This document shows, in pieces, positions 7,859 through 17,116 of a DNA stretch of 64,000 nt. The translations under genes were made by a program, and so were the position numbers. Source of the DNA: Siccirubricoccus soli. GTDB lineage: Bacteria; Pseudomonadota; Alphaproteobacteria; Acetobacterales; Acetobacteraceae. The stretch is from contig NZ_JAMZIK010000067.1 of the NCBI RefSeq assembly GCF_024178315.1, positions 41,354 to 105,353 on the forward strand, written 5' to 3'. Each line of letters opens with the position of its first letter. Position 1 is the first letter of the stretch. The notes under the pieces were generated by a model. It saw only the letters and a program-made list of their open reading frames with translations, had not been told where the DNA came from and made no database searches.

Positions 7859-9403
7859 ATGCTTGGCGCCCTGGCGGGGCTTCGGTATCAAGGCCGCGTG
7901 CGCACGCTCCCTGCCTTCGGCCTCGCCCTGGCCCTTTTCGGCGCCGCCGCCCCGGCCCTCGCCGAACCCCCGGCCGCCCCGGCCACGCTGCTCGCGGCGC
8001 CGGCGGAGGCACGGCATCGCCTGGCCGAACGGCTGCGCCGGCTGGAGGAGGACGGGCTGGAGCCCCGCTTCTACGCCATTCCGGAGGAGTCCCAGGCTCT
8101 CGCCGACCCCGCCGGCTACCAGTCCGCCCTGGCCCGCGCCACCATCCTGGCGCTGACCGACCTGCTGCATGGCCGCGTCGCCAGCCTCGCCAACCGCCCG
8201 GATCTGCGGCGCGACACCGCCGCCCTCCCCCTCGGCCCCTGGCTGGCGGAGCTGGCGGCAAGCCCGGAGCCCGCCACCCTCATCGATCGTGCCGCCCTGC
8301 TGCCGCCCGAGGCCGCGGCGCTGAAGCGGGCCCTCGCCGCCGCCCGGGCACGCGTCGCCGCCGGCGGCTGGCCCGCCGTGCCCGCGCCGGCGGGCAACGA
8401 GACGCTGGAGCCCGGCGCCATCGACCCCGTCCGGGTCCCGGCGCTCCGCGCCCGCCTGTCCGCCGGCGACCCGCAGGTGGCGCTGAATGGCAGCGACACC
8501 TACGACCCGGAGCTGGTCGCCGCGGTGCAGCGCTTCCAGGCGGCGGAGGGGCTGGAGCCGGATGGGCGCATCGGCCGCCTCACCTTCCTCGCCCTGAACC
8601 GCCCGGCCGAGGCCAAGGTGAACCAGCTCCGCGTCGCGCTGGACATGCGCCGCGCCGCCGCCGCCGAGCCGCGCGAGCGGCGGATCGAGGTGAATGTCGC
8701 GCATCAGCGCCTGGCGGTGGTCGAGGCCGGCCGCACCCTGCTGGCGATGAACGTCATCGTCGGCAAGCCGGCCCGCGCCACGCCGATGATGCGGGTGAGG
8801 CTGACCAGCGTGCAGTTCAACCCGCCCTGGGGCGTGCCGGTGCGGAATGCGCGGGAGGATCTGCTGCCGCGCTTCCGCCGCGACCCGCGGGCGATGATGG
8901 AGAAGGGCTTCCGTGTCTTCGGCATGGTGGAGGGCGAGCGCGTCGAGATCGACCCGACCACGATCGACTGGCGCAGCGTGAGCCCGGAGCGCTTCCCCTA
9001 CATCATCCGCCAGGATGCGGGGGATGCGAATGCCCTCGGCCGGATCAAATTCGTCATGCCGAATGGCGAGGACATCTACATGCACGACACGCCGGACCGG
9101 CACCTCTTCCGCCGTCCCGACCGTGCCTTCTCCTCCGGCTGCATCCGGCTGGAGCGGCCGCTGGAGCTGCTCGACATCGTCCTGGAGGGCGCGGCGGGCT
9201 GGGACCGGGCACGGGTGCAGCGGGTGCTGGACAGCCGGCAGACCACCGCCATCGCCGCGCCGCGCAGCCTGCCGGTGCGGCTGTTCTACAGCACCGCCGT
9301 CGTGGAGGGGGATGAGGTGAAGCTGCGGCCGGACATCTACGGGCTGGACGAAGCCTATCTGCGCGCCATGGATGCCACCCGCGCCCGGGTCGCCCAGCGA
9401 TGA
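7859..9403 (+). CDS. L,D-transpeptidase with YkuD and peptidoglycan-binding domains (YcbB/LdtD-like)
   Basis: A 514-residue exported enzyme. After a signal peptide ending near ALFGAAAPALAEPP come the helical N-terminal part, a PG_binding_1 domain (YDPELVAAVQRFQAAEGLEPDGRIG) and a YkuD domain with His409 in YMHDTPDRHLF and nucleophile Cys428 in SSGCIRLERP. Such enzymes make meso-DAP-meso-DAP (3-3) cross-links in peptidoglycan. ATG 7859 is listed; GTG 7898, preceded by AAGG, gives a tighter signal peptide (MRTLPAFGLALALFGA) and may be the true start. It overlaps the MepK-like gene by four bases, the same gene pair as E. coli ycbB-ycbK, so synthesis and cleavage of 3-3 links are co-expressed. 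Confidence 0.92.
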   Translation: MLGALAGLRYQGRVRTLPAFGLALALFGAAAPALAEPPAAPATLLAAPAEARHRLAERLRRLEEDGLEPRFYAIPEESQALADPAGYQSALARATILALTDLLHGRVASLANRPDLRRDTAALPLGPWLAELAASPEPATLIDRAALLPPEAAALKRALAAARARVAAGGWPAVPAPAGNETLEPGAIDPVRVPALRARLSAGDPQVALNGSDTYDPELVAAVQRFQAAEGLEPDGRIGRLTFLALNRPAEAKVNQLRVALDMRRAAAAEPRERRIEVNVAHQRLAVVEAGRTLLAMNVIVGKPARATPMMRVRLTSVQFNPPWGVPVRNAREDLLPRFRRDPRAMMEKGFRVFGMVEGERVEIDPTTIDWRSVSPERFPYIIRQDAGDANALGRIKFVMPNGEDIYMHDTPDRHLFRRPDRAFSSGCIRLERPLELLDIVLEGAAGWDRARVQRVLDSRQTTAIAAPRSLPVRLFYSTAVVEGDEVKLRPDIYGLDEAYLRAMDATRARVAQR

Positions 9404-9981
9404 TGGGGTGGCGCTGCCCCTGCTGCGCCGGCGAGGCGCCGGGCCTGCGCCGGCGCGGCCTGCTGACCGCGGCGCTCGGCCTTGCCACCGCGGCGGCGCT
9501 GCCGCCGGCCGCCATGGCACAGCTCATCACCGGCGGCGCGCCGCGGCGCCTGGCCATCCAGCGCATGGTGACGAATGAGAGCTTCGACGGCATCTACTGG
9601 CAGGATGGCCGCTACGACCGGGACGCGCTGAACCAGCTCAACTGGGTGCTGCGCGACCCCTCGCGCGACGAGGCGACGCCGATGGACCCGCGGCTCTTCG
9701 ACGTGCTGTTCACCATGGCGCAGCGGCTGGACGCCACCGAGGGCTACCAGGTGATCAGCGGCTACCGCGCGCCGGAGACCAATGCGGCGAATGCGCAGCG
9801 GAGCCGGCGGGTCTCCCGCCAATCCCTGCACATGTCCGGCATGGCGGCGGATGTGCGGCTGCCGGGGCGGGACAGCTACGCCCTGGCGCGCCAGGCGGCG
9901 GAGCTGCAGATCGGCGGCGTCGGCCTCTACCGCCGGGACGGCTTCGTCCATCTGGATTGCGGCCCGGCCCGGCGCTGGTAG
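9400..9981 (+). CDS. DUF882/YcbK (MepK)-like murein endopeptidase with Tat-type signal
   Basis: A 193-residue M15-type peptidase. The N-terminus carries a twin-arginine-like signal (LRRRGLLTAALGL, about residues 16-28). Zinc ligands His144, Asp151 and His184 are present (SLHMSGMAADVRL and FVHLDC), as is the YQVISGYRAPETN block. The family includes E. coli MepK, which cleaves 3-3 peptidoglycan cross-links. A short CPCC stretch precedes the signal (residues 6-9). It overlaps the L,D-transpeptidase by ATGA, so both act on the same bonds. Zinc-bound periplasmic enzyme; Tat export is inferred from the signal alone. Confidence 0.9.
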   Translation: MMGWRCPCCAGEAPGLRRRGLLTAALGLATAAALPPAAMAQLITGGAPRRLAIQRMVTNESFDGIYWQDGRYDRDALNQLNWVLRDPSRDEATPMDPRLFDVLFTMAQRLDATEGYQVISGYRAPETNAANAQRSRRVSRQSLHMSGMAADVRLPGRDSYALARQAAELQIGGVGLYRRDGFVHLDCGPARRW

Positions 9982-10132
9982 CCAGGGCCGCCGGCCCGGC
10001 CAACGGCCCGGCCTGGGCGGGCTTCGCCGCAGGCGGGAAGCATAGTTGCTCGATGCCGCCTTGTTGCATGGCACGGGACATGTTGCGCTCCGGTACACAG
10101 GCGTCGGTGGCCGCCGCGGAAGGAGCGCAGGA

Positions 10133-10534
10133 ATGGGCAGCAGAGCGGTCCTGTTTTCCCTTCTCGTCCTTCTCCTCCTGCCGGTGCCGGACGCGCCGCC
10201 CATGGGCCGCGCCTTCGCGCAGGACCCGGGCGCCCCCTGCGGGCGCGACCAGAATGGCTATCCGCTGCAATGCTACAGGCCGGATCCCGGAGCGAATCTG
10301 GAAGGCGCCTGCATGACCACCGCCAGGCTGGAGAATTGCGCCCCGTATCATCGCAACGCATGCGAGATCCGCGGCTTCGCCGATGCCTGCCGCCTCTACA
10401 GCCTCGGGCGCAATTGCTATGGGGGTGACCCCAACGCCTGCAATTTCTATGTATCCCTGTTGCGGGCGAACACCACCTGCCAGCTCGACCGCAACCAGAT
10501 GGCCTGTGCCTGGCTGCAGCAGCAGCGGTGGTGA
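10133..10534 (+). CDS. small secreted cysteine-rich protein, unknown function
   Basis: 133 residues. A hydrophobic signal peptide (MGSRAVLFSLLVLLLLPV to about FAQ, residue 30) is followed by a roughly 100-residue mature protein with ten cysteines, enough for five disulfides. The cysteines occur in short C-x(n)-C units such as CEIRGFADAC, CYGGDPNAC and CQLDRNQMAC. The start is ATG 10133 with AGGAGCGCAGGA just upstream; a longer frame upstream lacks a ribosome site. I do not recognise the family. It follows the two murein genes in the same direction, 150 bp away, and may be an envelope protein. Confidence 0.68.
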   Translation: MGSRAVLFSLLVLLLLPVPDAPPMGRAFAQDPGAPCGRDQNGYPLQCYRPDPGANLEGACMTTARLENCAPYHRNACEIRGFADACRLYSLGRNCYGGDPNACNFYVSLLRANTTCQLDRNQMACAWLQQQRW

Positions 10535-10649
10535 AGGAGGGCGCCACCGGGCCCCGTTCCGCCAGGCGGCGACAGGCAGGGCCTGACGACGGGGCAGCCG
10601 GAAGCGGTGCGGTGGCGGCAGGGCCGTGTGGTGCCCCGGGGCCGGCGGC

Positions 10650-11357
10650 CTACTCCGCGTAGATCATCTTCCGCGTCATCCCGCCATCGAGGACGAATTC
10701 CTCGCCGGTGACGAAGCCCGACTCCGGCCCCAGCAGCCAGGCGGCCATTGCCGCCACATCCTCCACCCGGCCGACGCGGCCGCAGGGGTGCTGGGTATGG
10801 TCCTCCGGCCGCGGCGCGCTGCCGCTGGTGTGGATCCAGCCCGGGCTGATGCAGTTCACCCGCACATCCGGCCCGAGGCTGATCGCCAGCGCATGGCTGA
10901 GCGCGACCAGCCCGCCCTTGGAGGCGGCGTAGCTCTCGGTATCCGGCTCCGATTGCCGGACGCGGGTGGAGGCGATGGTGACCACCGCGCCATGCGCCGC
11001 CCGCAGCATCGCCTCCGCCGCCCGCGCCAGCAGGAAGGTGCTGGTCAGGTTGGTCGCCAGCACCCGGTTCCATTCACCGAGGGTGAGCGCGCCGAGCGGC
11101 TTGCGCACCATGACGCCGGCATTGCAGACGAGGCCGTCCAGCCGCCCCTCCGCCTCATGGATGCCATGGACGAGGTCGCTGACCGCGCCCTCATCGGCGA
11201 TGTCCAGCATGGCCGCCCGCCCGCCCGGCGGCGCCTCGGCGGGGTCGAGATCGGCGACGACCACCCGCCACCCCCCGGCCGCCAGCCGGGCGGCGATGGC
11301 CGCACCGATGCCGCGCGCGCCCCCGGTGACCAGCGCCACACGCTGTTGCCCTGCCAT
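10650..11357 (-). CDS. SDR-family oxidoreductase
   Basis: A 235-residue short-chain dehydrogenase. It has the NAD(P)-binding [15 protein letters not shown], the catalytic Ser-Tyr-Lys set ([20 protein letters not shown]) and the C-terminal [10 protein letters not shown] and [11 protein letters not shown]. The Asp in VVVADLDP suggests NAD+ preference. The start is ATG 11357 with GGAGGAGG upstream; longer frames run into the promoter region. It is divergent from the OYE-family gene across a 104-bp spacer and may act in the same catabolic route (inference). Substrate unknown. Confidence 0.88.
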   Translation of the reverse strand: MAGQQRVALVTGGARGIGAAIAARLAAGGWRVVVADLDPAEAPPGGRAAMLDIADEGAVSDLVHGIHEAEGRLDGLVCNAGVMVRKPLGALTLGEWNRVLATNLTSTFLLARAAEAMLRAAHGAVVTIASTRVRQSEPDTESYAASKGGLVALSHALAISLGPDVRVNCISPGWIHTSGSAPRPEDHTQHPCGRVGRVEDVAAMAAWLLGPESGFVTGEEFVLDGGMTRKMIYAE

Positions 11358-11461
11358 CCTGGCCTCCTCCGCTGACTGCATCAACCGATACGGTGTAGCC
11401 AGGGTTCCCGCCGACGCATTGCGCTGTAGCATGGACACCGACGCGCAAAGAGGAAACCGCC

Positions 11462-12619
11462 ATGGCCCAGCCCCTGCTCTTCACCCCGATGGAATTGCGC
11501 GGGGTCCGGCTGAAGAACCGCGTGGTGGTGGCGCCCATGCACCAGTATGCCGCGGTGCGCGGCTTCGCCACCGACTGGCACCTGATGAATGCCGGCCGCT
11601 ACGCCGCCGGCGGCGCCGGCCTCGTCATCGTCGAGAGCACCAAGGTGGAGCGGCGCGGCTGCGGCACCGTCGGCGATCTCGGCCTGTGGGAAGACGGGCA
11701 CATCCCCGGCCATGCCCGGATCGTCGAGTTCATCCGCACCCATGGCGCGGTGCCCGGCCTGCAGATCGGCCATTCCGGCCGCAAGGCCCGCCGCTTCCGC
11801 CCCTGGGAGGGCGGCAAGCCGCTGGTGAACGGGCCGGGGGTGGAGGATTGGGAGGGCTGGGAGCTCGTCGCCCCCTCCGCCGTCAACAGCCCGGAGAGCG
11901 ACCCCACCCCCCGTGCCCTGACGCGGGACGAGATCCCCGAGGTGATTGAGCGCTGGGGACAGGCCGCCCGCCGGGCGCATGAAGCCGGCTACGAGGTGCT
12001 GGAGATCCATGCGGCGCATGGCTACCTCATCCACCAATTCCTCTCCCCCTTCAGCAACCTGCGCAACGACGACTACGGCGGCTCCGAGCTGAACCGCATG
12101 CGCTTCTGCATCGAGGTGGTGGAGAGCGTCCGCGCCCATTGGCCGACGGAGAAACCCCTGTTTGTCCGCTTCTCGGTGGATGACGACGCCGGCTGGGACC
12201 CGGACCAGAGCGTCAGGCTGGCGAAGCTCATCAAGCCGAAGGGCGTCGATGTCATCGACTGCTCCTCCGGCGGCATGCGCGGCTCCCCGGTGGTCTCGGC
12301 CGGCCCGGTCACCTACAGCTACCAGGTGCCCTATGCGGCCAAGCTGCGGCGGGAGGCGGAGATCATGTCCATGGCGGTCGGCCTCATCGTCCATGCCGAC
12401 CAGGCGGAGGGCATCCTGCGGCGCGGCGAGGCCGACCTGATCGCCCTGGCGCGGGAGCTGCTCTACAATCCGAACTGGCCGATGGACGCGGCGCAGAAGC
12501 TCGGCGTCGATGCGGAGTTCTCGCTGGTGCCGTCGCCGCAATCCTACTGGCTGGAGAAGCGCGCCCGGCAGGTGAAGGAGCTGGTGCCGAGCACCTTCCG
12601 CGAGAAGCTCGGCGCATGA
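11462..12619 (+). CDS. NADH:flavin oxidoreductase, Old Yellow Enzyme family
   Basis: A 385-residue FMN TIM-barrel enzyme. His183, His186 and Tyr188 in [16 protein letters not shown] form the usual substrate and acid pocket; [11 protein letters not shown] and LLYNPNWP are family marks. The family reduces activated C=C bonds or acts on xenobiotic enones and dimethylamine-like substrates. At the position of the redox-tuning Cys of YqjM-type enzymes (PMCQYS), this protein has His27 (PMHQYA). RBS GAGGAAA precedes ATG 11462. It overlaps the next Bug-type gene by four bases, suggesting that the imported compound or its derivative is the substrate. Confidence 0.9.
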   Translation: MAQPLLFTPMELRGVRLKNRVVVAPMHQYAAVRGFATDWHLMNAGRYAAGGAGLVIVESTKVERRGCGTVGDLGLWEDGHIPGHARIVEFIRTHGAVPGLQIGHSGRKARRFRPWEGGKPLVNGPGVEDWEGWELVAPSAVNSPESDPTPRALTRDEIPEVIERWGQAARRAHEAGYEVLEIHAAHGYLIHQFLSPFSNLRNDDYGGSELNRMRFCIEVVESVRAHWPTEKPLFVRFSVDDDAGWDPDQSVRLAKLIKPKGVDVIDCSSGGMRGSPVVSAGPVTYSYQVPYAAKLRREAEIMSMAVGLIVHADQAEGILRRGEADLIALARELLYNPNWPMDAAQKLGVDAEFSLVPSPQSYWLEKRARQVKELVPSTFREKLGA

Positions 12620-13725
12620 GCCCGCGGCACGGCGGCCAGGGGCGGGATGGCGGCGGGCCGGGTCCGGACGGATGCTCCGAGGCCGGACAGCCGCGGACCG
12701 GGCAGGCCGGGCCTGGGCAGCCCCGGGCCGGGCGCCGGGCAGCAGCCGGGCCCGGCCGTCGCGCCGCCCTGGCCGCGACCTTCGGCGCCGGGGCGGCGCT
12801 GGCGGCGCCCTCGCTCTGGGCCCAGGGCGCCTGGCCGAACCGGCCGCTGCGCATGATCGTGCCCTACACCCCGGGCGGCGCCACGGATGCCATGGCCCGC
12901 CTCGCCGCGCTGAAGATCGGCGAGGCGGTGGGGCAGAGCGTGGTGGTGGAGAACCGCCCGGGCGGCAATGGCGTGGTGGGCACCGCCGCCGTGCTGCAGG
13001 CGCCGGCGGATGGCTACACCATCCTCGGCAGCGCCTCGACCCATGTGCTGATCCATCTGGTGCTGAAATCCCCGGGCTTCGACCCGCTGGCGGAGTTCCG
13101 CCCGGTGGCCCGCACCGCCTGGGCGCCGGCCCTGCTGGTGATGGATCCGAAGCGGCCGCAACGCACGCTGCCGGAGGTGGTCGCGGCGGCCAAGGCGCGG
13201 CCCAGGGAGTGGAGCTTCGGCGTCTCCTCCCTCGGCGCCTCCGGCCATCTCGCCGCCATCGCCTTCAACCGCGCGACCGAGGCGGGGATCGAGATCATCC
13301 CCTATCGCGGCACCGCGCCGGCGCTGACCGACCTACAGGCGGGCAACATCCAGCTGATGTTCGACAGCGCCTTCGCCCTGCTGCCGCCCTCCCGCACCGG
13401 CAATGTCCGCGCGCTCGCCATCGCCTCGCGGGAGCGGACGCCGCTGGCGCCCGAACTGCCGACGGCGACCGAGACCGGGCTGCCGGACTTCGAATTCGCC
13501 TCCTGGTACGGGGTCTGGGCAGCGCGCGGCGTCTCCACGGAAATCGTCCAGCGCCTGCATGCGGCGCTTGCCGCCGGCTTCGCCGATCCCGCCGTGGTGC
13601 AGCGCCTGACCGCCCTGGTCTGCGAGCCGGTGACCGAGAGCCTCGCCGCGACCGAGGCCTATATCGCCGCCGACGTCGCCAAGAACACCGCCCTGCTGCG
13701 CTATGCCCGCTTCGAGCCGGTGTGA
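12616..13725 (+). CDS. Bug/TctC-family tripartite tricarboxylate-type solute-binding protein
   Basis: 369 residues as written, about 45 longer at the N-terminus than relatives. The extra part is Gly/Pro/Arg-rich and precedes a signal-like GRRAALAATFGAGAALAAPSLWAQ. The mature part is typical of the family: PNRPLRMIVPYTPGGATDAMAR, VVENRPGGNGVVGT, APADGYTIL, IIPYRGTAPALTDLQAG and VRALAIAS. Such proteins bind carboxylates or similar small acids in the periplasm. Start ATG 12616 is chosen because it overlaps the stop of the OYE gene. No TctA or TctB membrane partner is present; an MFS carrier follows instead. Confidence 0.88.
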   Translation: MSPRHGGQGRDGGGPGPDGCSEAGQPRTGQAGPGQPRAGRRAAAGPGRRAALAATFGAGAALAAPSLWAQGAWPNRPLRMIVPYTPGGATDAMARLAALKIGEAVGQSVVVENRPGGNGVVGTAAVLQAPADGYTILGSASTHVLIHLVLKSPGFDPLAEFRPVARTAWAPALLVMDPKRPQRTLPEVVAAAKARPREWSFGVSSLGASGHLAAIAFNRATEAGIEIIPYRGTAPALTDLQAGNIQLMFDSAFALLPPSRTGNVRALAIASRERTPLAPELPTATETGLPDFEFASWYGVWAARGVSTEIVQRLHAALAAGFADPAVVQRLTALVCEPVTESLAATEAYIAADVAKNTALLRYARFEPV

Positions 13726-13797
13726 CGCCGCCGCCGGCCCGCGCGGCCGACCGGCAGGGGCGGGGCGCCGGCGCCTCGCGGCAGCCGGGCCGCCCGC

Positions 13798-15045
13798 ATG
13801 AGCGCCATCGTCCAGGGCGCCGCCCATGGCATCCGCCACCGCTTCCTCCGCATCGTCCTGCCCTTCGTGGGCATGAGCTTCCTGAACCAGGCGGCGCGCA
13901 GCGTGGTGGCCACGGTGGGGCCGGCCATGGCGCTGGAATTCGGCCTCTCCGCCAGCGGCCTCGGCGCGCTCGCCGCGGTGTTCTTCTTCGCCTATGCGGC
14001 GACGCAGCTGCCGGTCGGCCTCGCCATCGACCTCTGGGGGCCGCGGCACGTGCAGGCGGCGCTGGCGCTGGTCGCGGCGCTGGGCTTCGCGCTCTGCGCC
14101 CTGGCGCCGGACCCCTTCGTGCTCGGCATCGCCCGCTTCGTCACCGGCATCGGCATCGCCGGCGCGCTGATCGGCGTCATCAAGGCGAATGTGCAGTGGT
14201 ACCCGCCGGCGCGGGTCGCCGCCGTCACCGGCGCCGGCGTCTTCCTCGGCGCGGCGGGCGGGCTGGCAGCGACGGTGCCGGTGCAATGGGCCCTGCCCTT
14301 CTTCGGCTGGCGCAACGTCTTCCTGCTGCTCGCCCTGCTGTCCGCCCTGGTCTCCGCCTGGATCCTGCTCTCCGTGCCCAACCGGGCGCCGGGGGCGAAG
14401 CCGGCGCAGCGGCGGCGCCTCGCTGTCGAGATCGGCGAATTCGGCCGCATCTTCCGCCACCCCGTCTTCGTCCGGAACATGCCCGCCATGGCGCTGCTCT
14501 CCGGCCTGGTCTTCACCTATCAGGGGCTCTGGGCCGGGCCCTGGCTGCGCGATGTCGGCGGGCTGGGCGACCTGCCGCGGGCCCAGGTGCTGCTGACCTA
14601 TGCGCTCGGCATGATGTTCGGGCAGCTGCTCGGCGGCCAGGTGGCGTCCTGGCTGCAGGCGCGCGGGCGCAACCCGATGGCGGTGCCGCTCTTCGGCCTT
14701 GGCGCCATGATGCTGCTGCAGGCGCTGCTGATCGCCGGGCCGCGCAGCCTGCCGGCGCTCCACCTCATGTGGTTCCTCTTCGCCTGCGTCGGCTCCTGCG
14801 GCCCGGTGGCCTATGCCGCGCTCGCCCAGCGCTTCCCGCCGGAGCTGACCGGCCGCGTCGCCACCGCGCTGAACGGCAGCATGCTGGCGCTCGTTTTCCT
14901 GCTGCAGAACCTGATCGGCTGGATCCTCGACCTCTGGCCGCGCACCGCGGCCGGGGGCTGGGACCCGGCCGGCTATGGCTGGGCGCTGGGCATCACCCTC
15001 GCCGGCCAGGTGCTGACCGTGCTCTGGCTGTTGCGAGGCCGCTGA
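13798..15045 (+). CDS. MFS transporter
   Basis: A 415-residue membrane carrier with about 12 hydrophobic segments. The loop between helices 2 and 3 reads GLAIDLWGPRHV, the form of the G-x-x-x-D-R/W-G-x-R signature, and the central loop (about 195-215) is basic. It lies 72 bp after the Bug gene and overlaps the PPK2 gene by one base (TGATG). The OYE-Bug-MFS order suggests an uptake/modification unit for a small organic acid, but no substrate is recognisable. Confidence 0.88.
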   Translation: MSAIVQGAAHGIRHRFLRIVLPFVGMSFLNQAARSVVATVGPAMALEFGLSASGLGALAAVFFFAYAATQLPVGLAIDLWGPRHVQAALALVAALGFALCALAPDPFVLGIARFVTGIGIAGALIGVIKANVQWYPPARVAAVTGAGVFLGAAGGLAATVPVQWALPFFGWRNVFLLLALLSALVSAWILLSVPNRAPGAKPAQRRRLAVEIGEFGRIFRHPVFVRNMPAMALLSGLVFTYQGLWAGPWLRDVGGLGDLPRAQVLLTYALGMMFGQLLGGQVASWLQARGRNPMAVPLFGLGAMMLLQALLIAGPRSLPALHLMWFLFACVGSCGPVAYAALAQRFPPELTGRVATALNGSMLALVFLLQNLIGWILDLWPRTAAGGWDPAGYGWALGITLAGQVLTVLWLLRGR

Positions 15046-15935
15046 TGGACCCGAAGACCCGCCGCAAGCTGCTCTCCCGCTACCGGGTGGAGAAGGGCAA
15101 GGGCTTCCAGCTCAAGGACCACGACCCGGGCGACACCGCCGGCTACGACCTCGGCAAGCCCACCGCCACCGCCCTGCTGCAGGAGGGGGTCGAGTACCTC
15201 TCCACGATGCAGGAGAAGCTCTACGCCCAGGATCGCTGGGCGGTGCTCTGCATCTTCCAGGCGATGGATGCGGCGGGCAAGGACAGCGCCATCAAGCATG
15301 TCTTCAGCGGGGTGAACCCGCAGGGCTGCCACGTCGCCAGCTTCAAGGCGCCGGGCCCGGTGGAGCGGGACCATGACTTCCTCTGGCGCCATGTCGCCGC
15401 CCTGCCCGCCCGCGGCATGATCGGCATCCACAACCGCTCCTGGTACGAGGAGGTGCTGGTGGTGCGGGTGCATCCCGAGATCCTGACCGGGCAGAAGCTG
15501 CCCGAGGCGGTGCGCAGCAAGCATATCTGGGAGGAGCGGCTGGCCGATATCGCGGGCTTCGAGGGCTATCTCGGCCGCCAGGGCGTGAAGGTGGTGAAGT
15601 TCTTCCTGCATCTGAGCCCGGAGGAGCAGCGCCGCCGCTTCCTCAAGCGCATCGAGGAGCCGGAGAAGCACTGGAAATTCGAGGCCGGCGACCTCGCCGA
15701 GCGCCGCCACTGGGACGCCTATCAGGCGGCCTATGAGGCGGCGATCCGCGCCACCGCCACGGCCGAGGCGCCGTGGTACGTGGTGCCGGCGGACAACAAA
15801 TGGTTCACCCGGCTGGTGGTGGCCGAGGCGCTGGCGGCGACGCTGGAGGGGCTGGACCTGCACTACCCGAAGCCCGGCGCGGCCGAGCTGGCGGCGCTGG
15901 CCGCGGCGCGGACGGCGCTGGACGAGAATGGCTGA
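15045..15935 (+). CDS. ppk2: polyphosphate:nucleotide phosphotransferase, PPK2 family
   Basis: A 296-residue PPK2-type kinase. The Walker A region is FQAMDAAGKDSAIKHVFSGVNPQG (about 66-90), the lid/Walker B region HNRSWYEEVLVVRVHP, followed by WEERLADIAGFEGYL and FFLHLSPEEQRRRF. The family moves phosphate between polyphosphate and nucleotides (ADP/ATP, GDP/GTP or AMP). ATG 15045 overlaps the stop of the MFS gene, and the C-terminus overlaps the DUF2569 gene by eight bases. The isolated position in a transport-type operon gives no clue to its nucleotide preference. Confidence 0.93.
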   Translation: MDPKTRRKLLSRYRVEKGKGFQLKDHDPGDTAGYDLGKPTATALLQEGVEYLSTMQEKLYAQDRWAVLCIFQAMDAAGKDSAIKHVFSGVNPQGCHVASFKAPGPVERDHDFLWRHVAALPARGMIGIHNRSWYEEVLVVRVHPEILTGQKLPEAVRSKHIWEERLADIAGFEGYLGRQGVKVVKFFLHLSPEEQRRRFLKRIEEPEKHWKFEAGDLAERRHWDAYQAAYEAAIRATATAEAPWYVVPADNKWFTRLVVAEALAATLEGLDLHYPKPGAAELAALAAARTALDENG

Positions 15936-16377
15936 GCCGCCGCGCGGCGTCGGCGGCTGGTTGCTCTTCCTCTGCCTGACGCTGACGGTGCTGATGCCGC
16001 TGGCGACCCTGGTGGCCAACTTCAGCGGCTGGCCGGAGCCGGCGCTGCTGGAGCTGTTCCCCCGCCTGGCCTACGCCCTCTGGGCGGCAATCTGCGGCGA
16101 GGTGCTGGTCAATCTCTACGCCATCGGCACCGGCATCGCGCTGTGGCGGGTCTCGCCCGGCGCGCTGCCGCGGGCGCGGCGCTTCCTGCTGGCGCTGCTG
16201 GGCTGGCGGCTGGCGAGCCCCTTCCTGATGGCCGGCCTGGCCGGGCTGCCGGAGGACGGGACCCGGGCGATGCTGCTGGAGGGGCTGAAGGACACCGCCC
16301 GGACGGCCGCCTTCGTTCTGGCCTGGTGGCTCTACCTGAAGCGATCCCGGCGCGTGGCGGCGACATACGGCGCTTGA
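15928..16377 (+). CDS. DUF2569-like membrane protein
   Basis: 149 residues with four likely transmembrane helices (about 10-30, 45-70, 85-108 and 122-142). The opening GVGGWLLFLCLTLTVLMPL resembles DUF2569 proteins. A basic tail KRSRRVAAT suggests a cytosolic C-terminus. The start ATG 15928 lies within the end of ppk2, so the two are coupled. Function is unknown. Confidence 0.72.
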   Translation: MAEPPRGVGGWLLFLCLTLTVLMPLATLVANFSGWPEPALLELFPRLAYALWAAICGEVLVNLYAIGTGIALWRVSPGALPRARRFLLALLGWRLASPFLMAGLAGLPEDGTRAMLLEGLKDTARTAAFVLAWWLYLKRSRRVAATYGA

Positions 16378-16409
16378 CCTGCCCGGCCGGGCTGGCAAAG
16401 TTGGGGCCC

Positions 16410-16694
16410 GTGAGAGACCTTGTCAGCGTCAGGGGCGGCGACGAGGATACGCTCTGGGCCGTCTATGCGACGGTGGGGCGCACCCATCGCGTCGCCGAGA
16501 TCTTCCGCAGCCGGGCCGCGGCCCTGGCGGACCGGGAGTGGCGGACGCAGCAGGTCAGCGCCTACGCCGATTTCCTGGCGCGCACCAAGCAGCCCCTGCC
16601 GCATTACAGCGTCGCGCCCATCCGCCGCAGCGACCTGCCGCGGAAATGGACCCCCCTCCCCGCCCTCGGCTTTCTCCGCGGCCAATTCGTTTAG
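16410..16694 (+). CDS. small hypothetical protein
   Basis: 94 residues from a GTG start at 16410, with GGGG a few bases upstream. The protein is soluble and charged; the C-terminal half reads HYSVAPIRRSDLPRKWTPL. I do not recognise the family. It follows the DUF2569 gene by 32 bp in the same direction and keeps the G/C third-position bias of real genes. TTG 16401 is an alternative start. Confidence 0.5.
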   Translation: MRDLVSVRGGDEDTLWAVYATVGRTHRVAEIFRSRAAALADREWRTQQVSAYADFLARTKQPLPHYSVAPIRRSDLPRKWTPLPALGFLRGQFV

Positions 16695-16778
16695 GTCTCT
16701 CTGAAGCCGCTGGCGCGACTGCATGAACCCTGGGAGGTGCCTGGGGCGCGGCGCCCTGCACGGCCGGATGTGACGGGG

Positions 16779-16881
16779 CCTGGTATCGCGCGCAGGGTTG
16801 GTGTGGTGGCTCCGCGCCAGACTCGAAGACATACCGGCGCGCGCCTGTGGATTGGGATCGGCCGGCATTTCGCGCGGCGGG
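16779..16881 (+). repeat. dispersed repeat family D, copy 2
   Basis: Shares TATCGCGCGCAGGGTTG at 16784-16800, then GTGTGGTGGCT and a CGGCGCGCGCCTGTGGAT tail with copy 1 (4608-4708). It fills part of the 422-bp gene-free stretch 16695-17116. The remaining sequence (16882-17070) is GC-rich and shows no gene. Confidence 0.7.
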
Positions 16882-17079
16882 TATAGGCGGACCGGGCACC
16901 TCCGACCCTGACCGGGAGACCGGCCCGCACCCGATCGCGCTGCGGCGCGGTCGCGGCGTGCGCCCGGGGCGCAGAGCCCGCCCCGGACACGGCCCCGCAC
17001 ACCCACCCATTTGCCATCCCCGGACCAGGAAGCCCTGCGCCCCACGCGGGACTTGCGCCGCCAGTCATGCCAAAGAGTC

Positions 17080-17099
17080 AGTTGCATCATGATAGTTGC
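17080..17099. promoter_or_regulatory. candidate HxlR operator upstream of the regulator gene
   Basis: AGTTGC at 17080-17085 is repeated at 17094-17099, 14 bases apart start to start, with the AT-rich ATCATGAT between. This stands out in GC-rich DNA and lies 18 bases before the HxlR start, where an autoregulatory site would be expected. Inference only. Confidence 0.35.
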
Positions 17100-17116
17100 T
17101 GCGCCAGCCTTCGCGC

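Noticed and set aside
6605..9520. Very long open frame on the minus strand over modD and the L,D-transpeptidase
   Set aside because: Antisense shadow of GC-rich genes: low-complexity Arg/Pro/Gly/His product, no ribosome site, and the plus-strand genes have clear domains.
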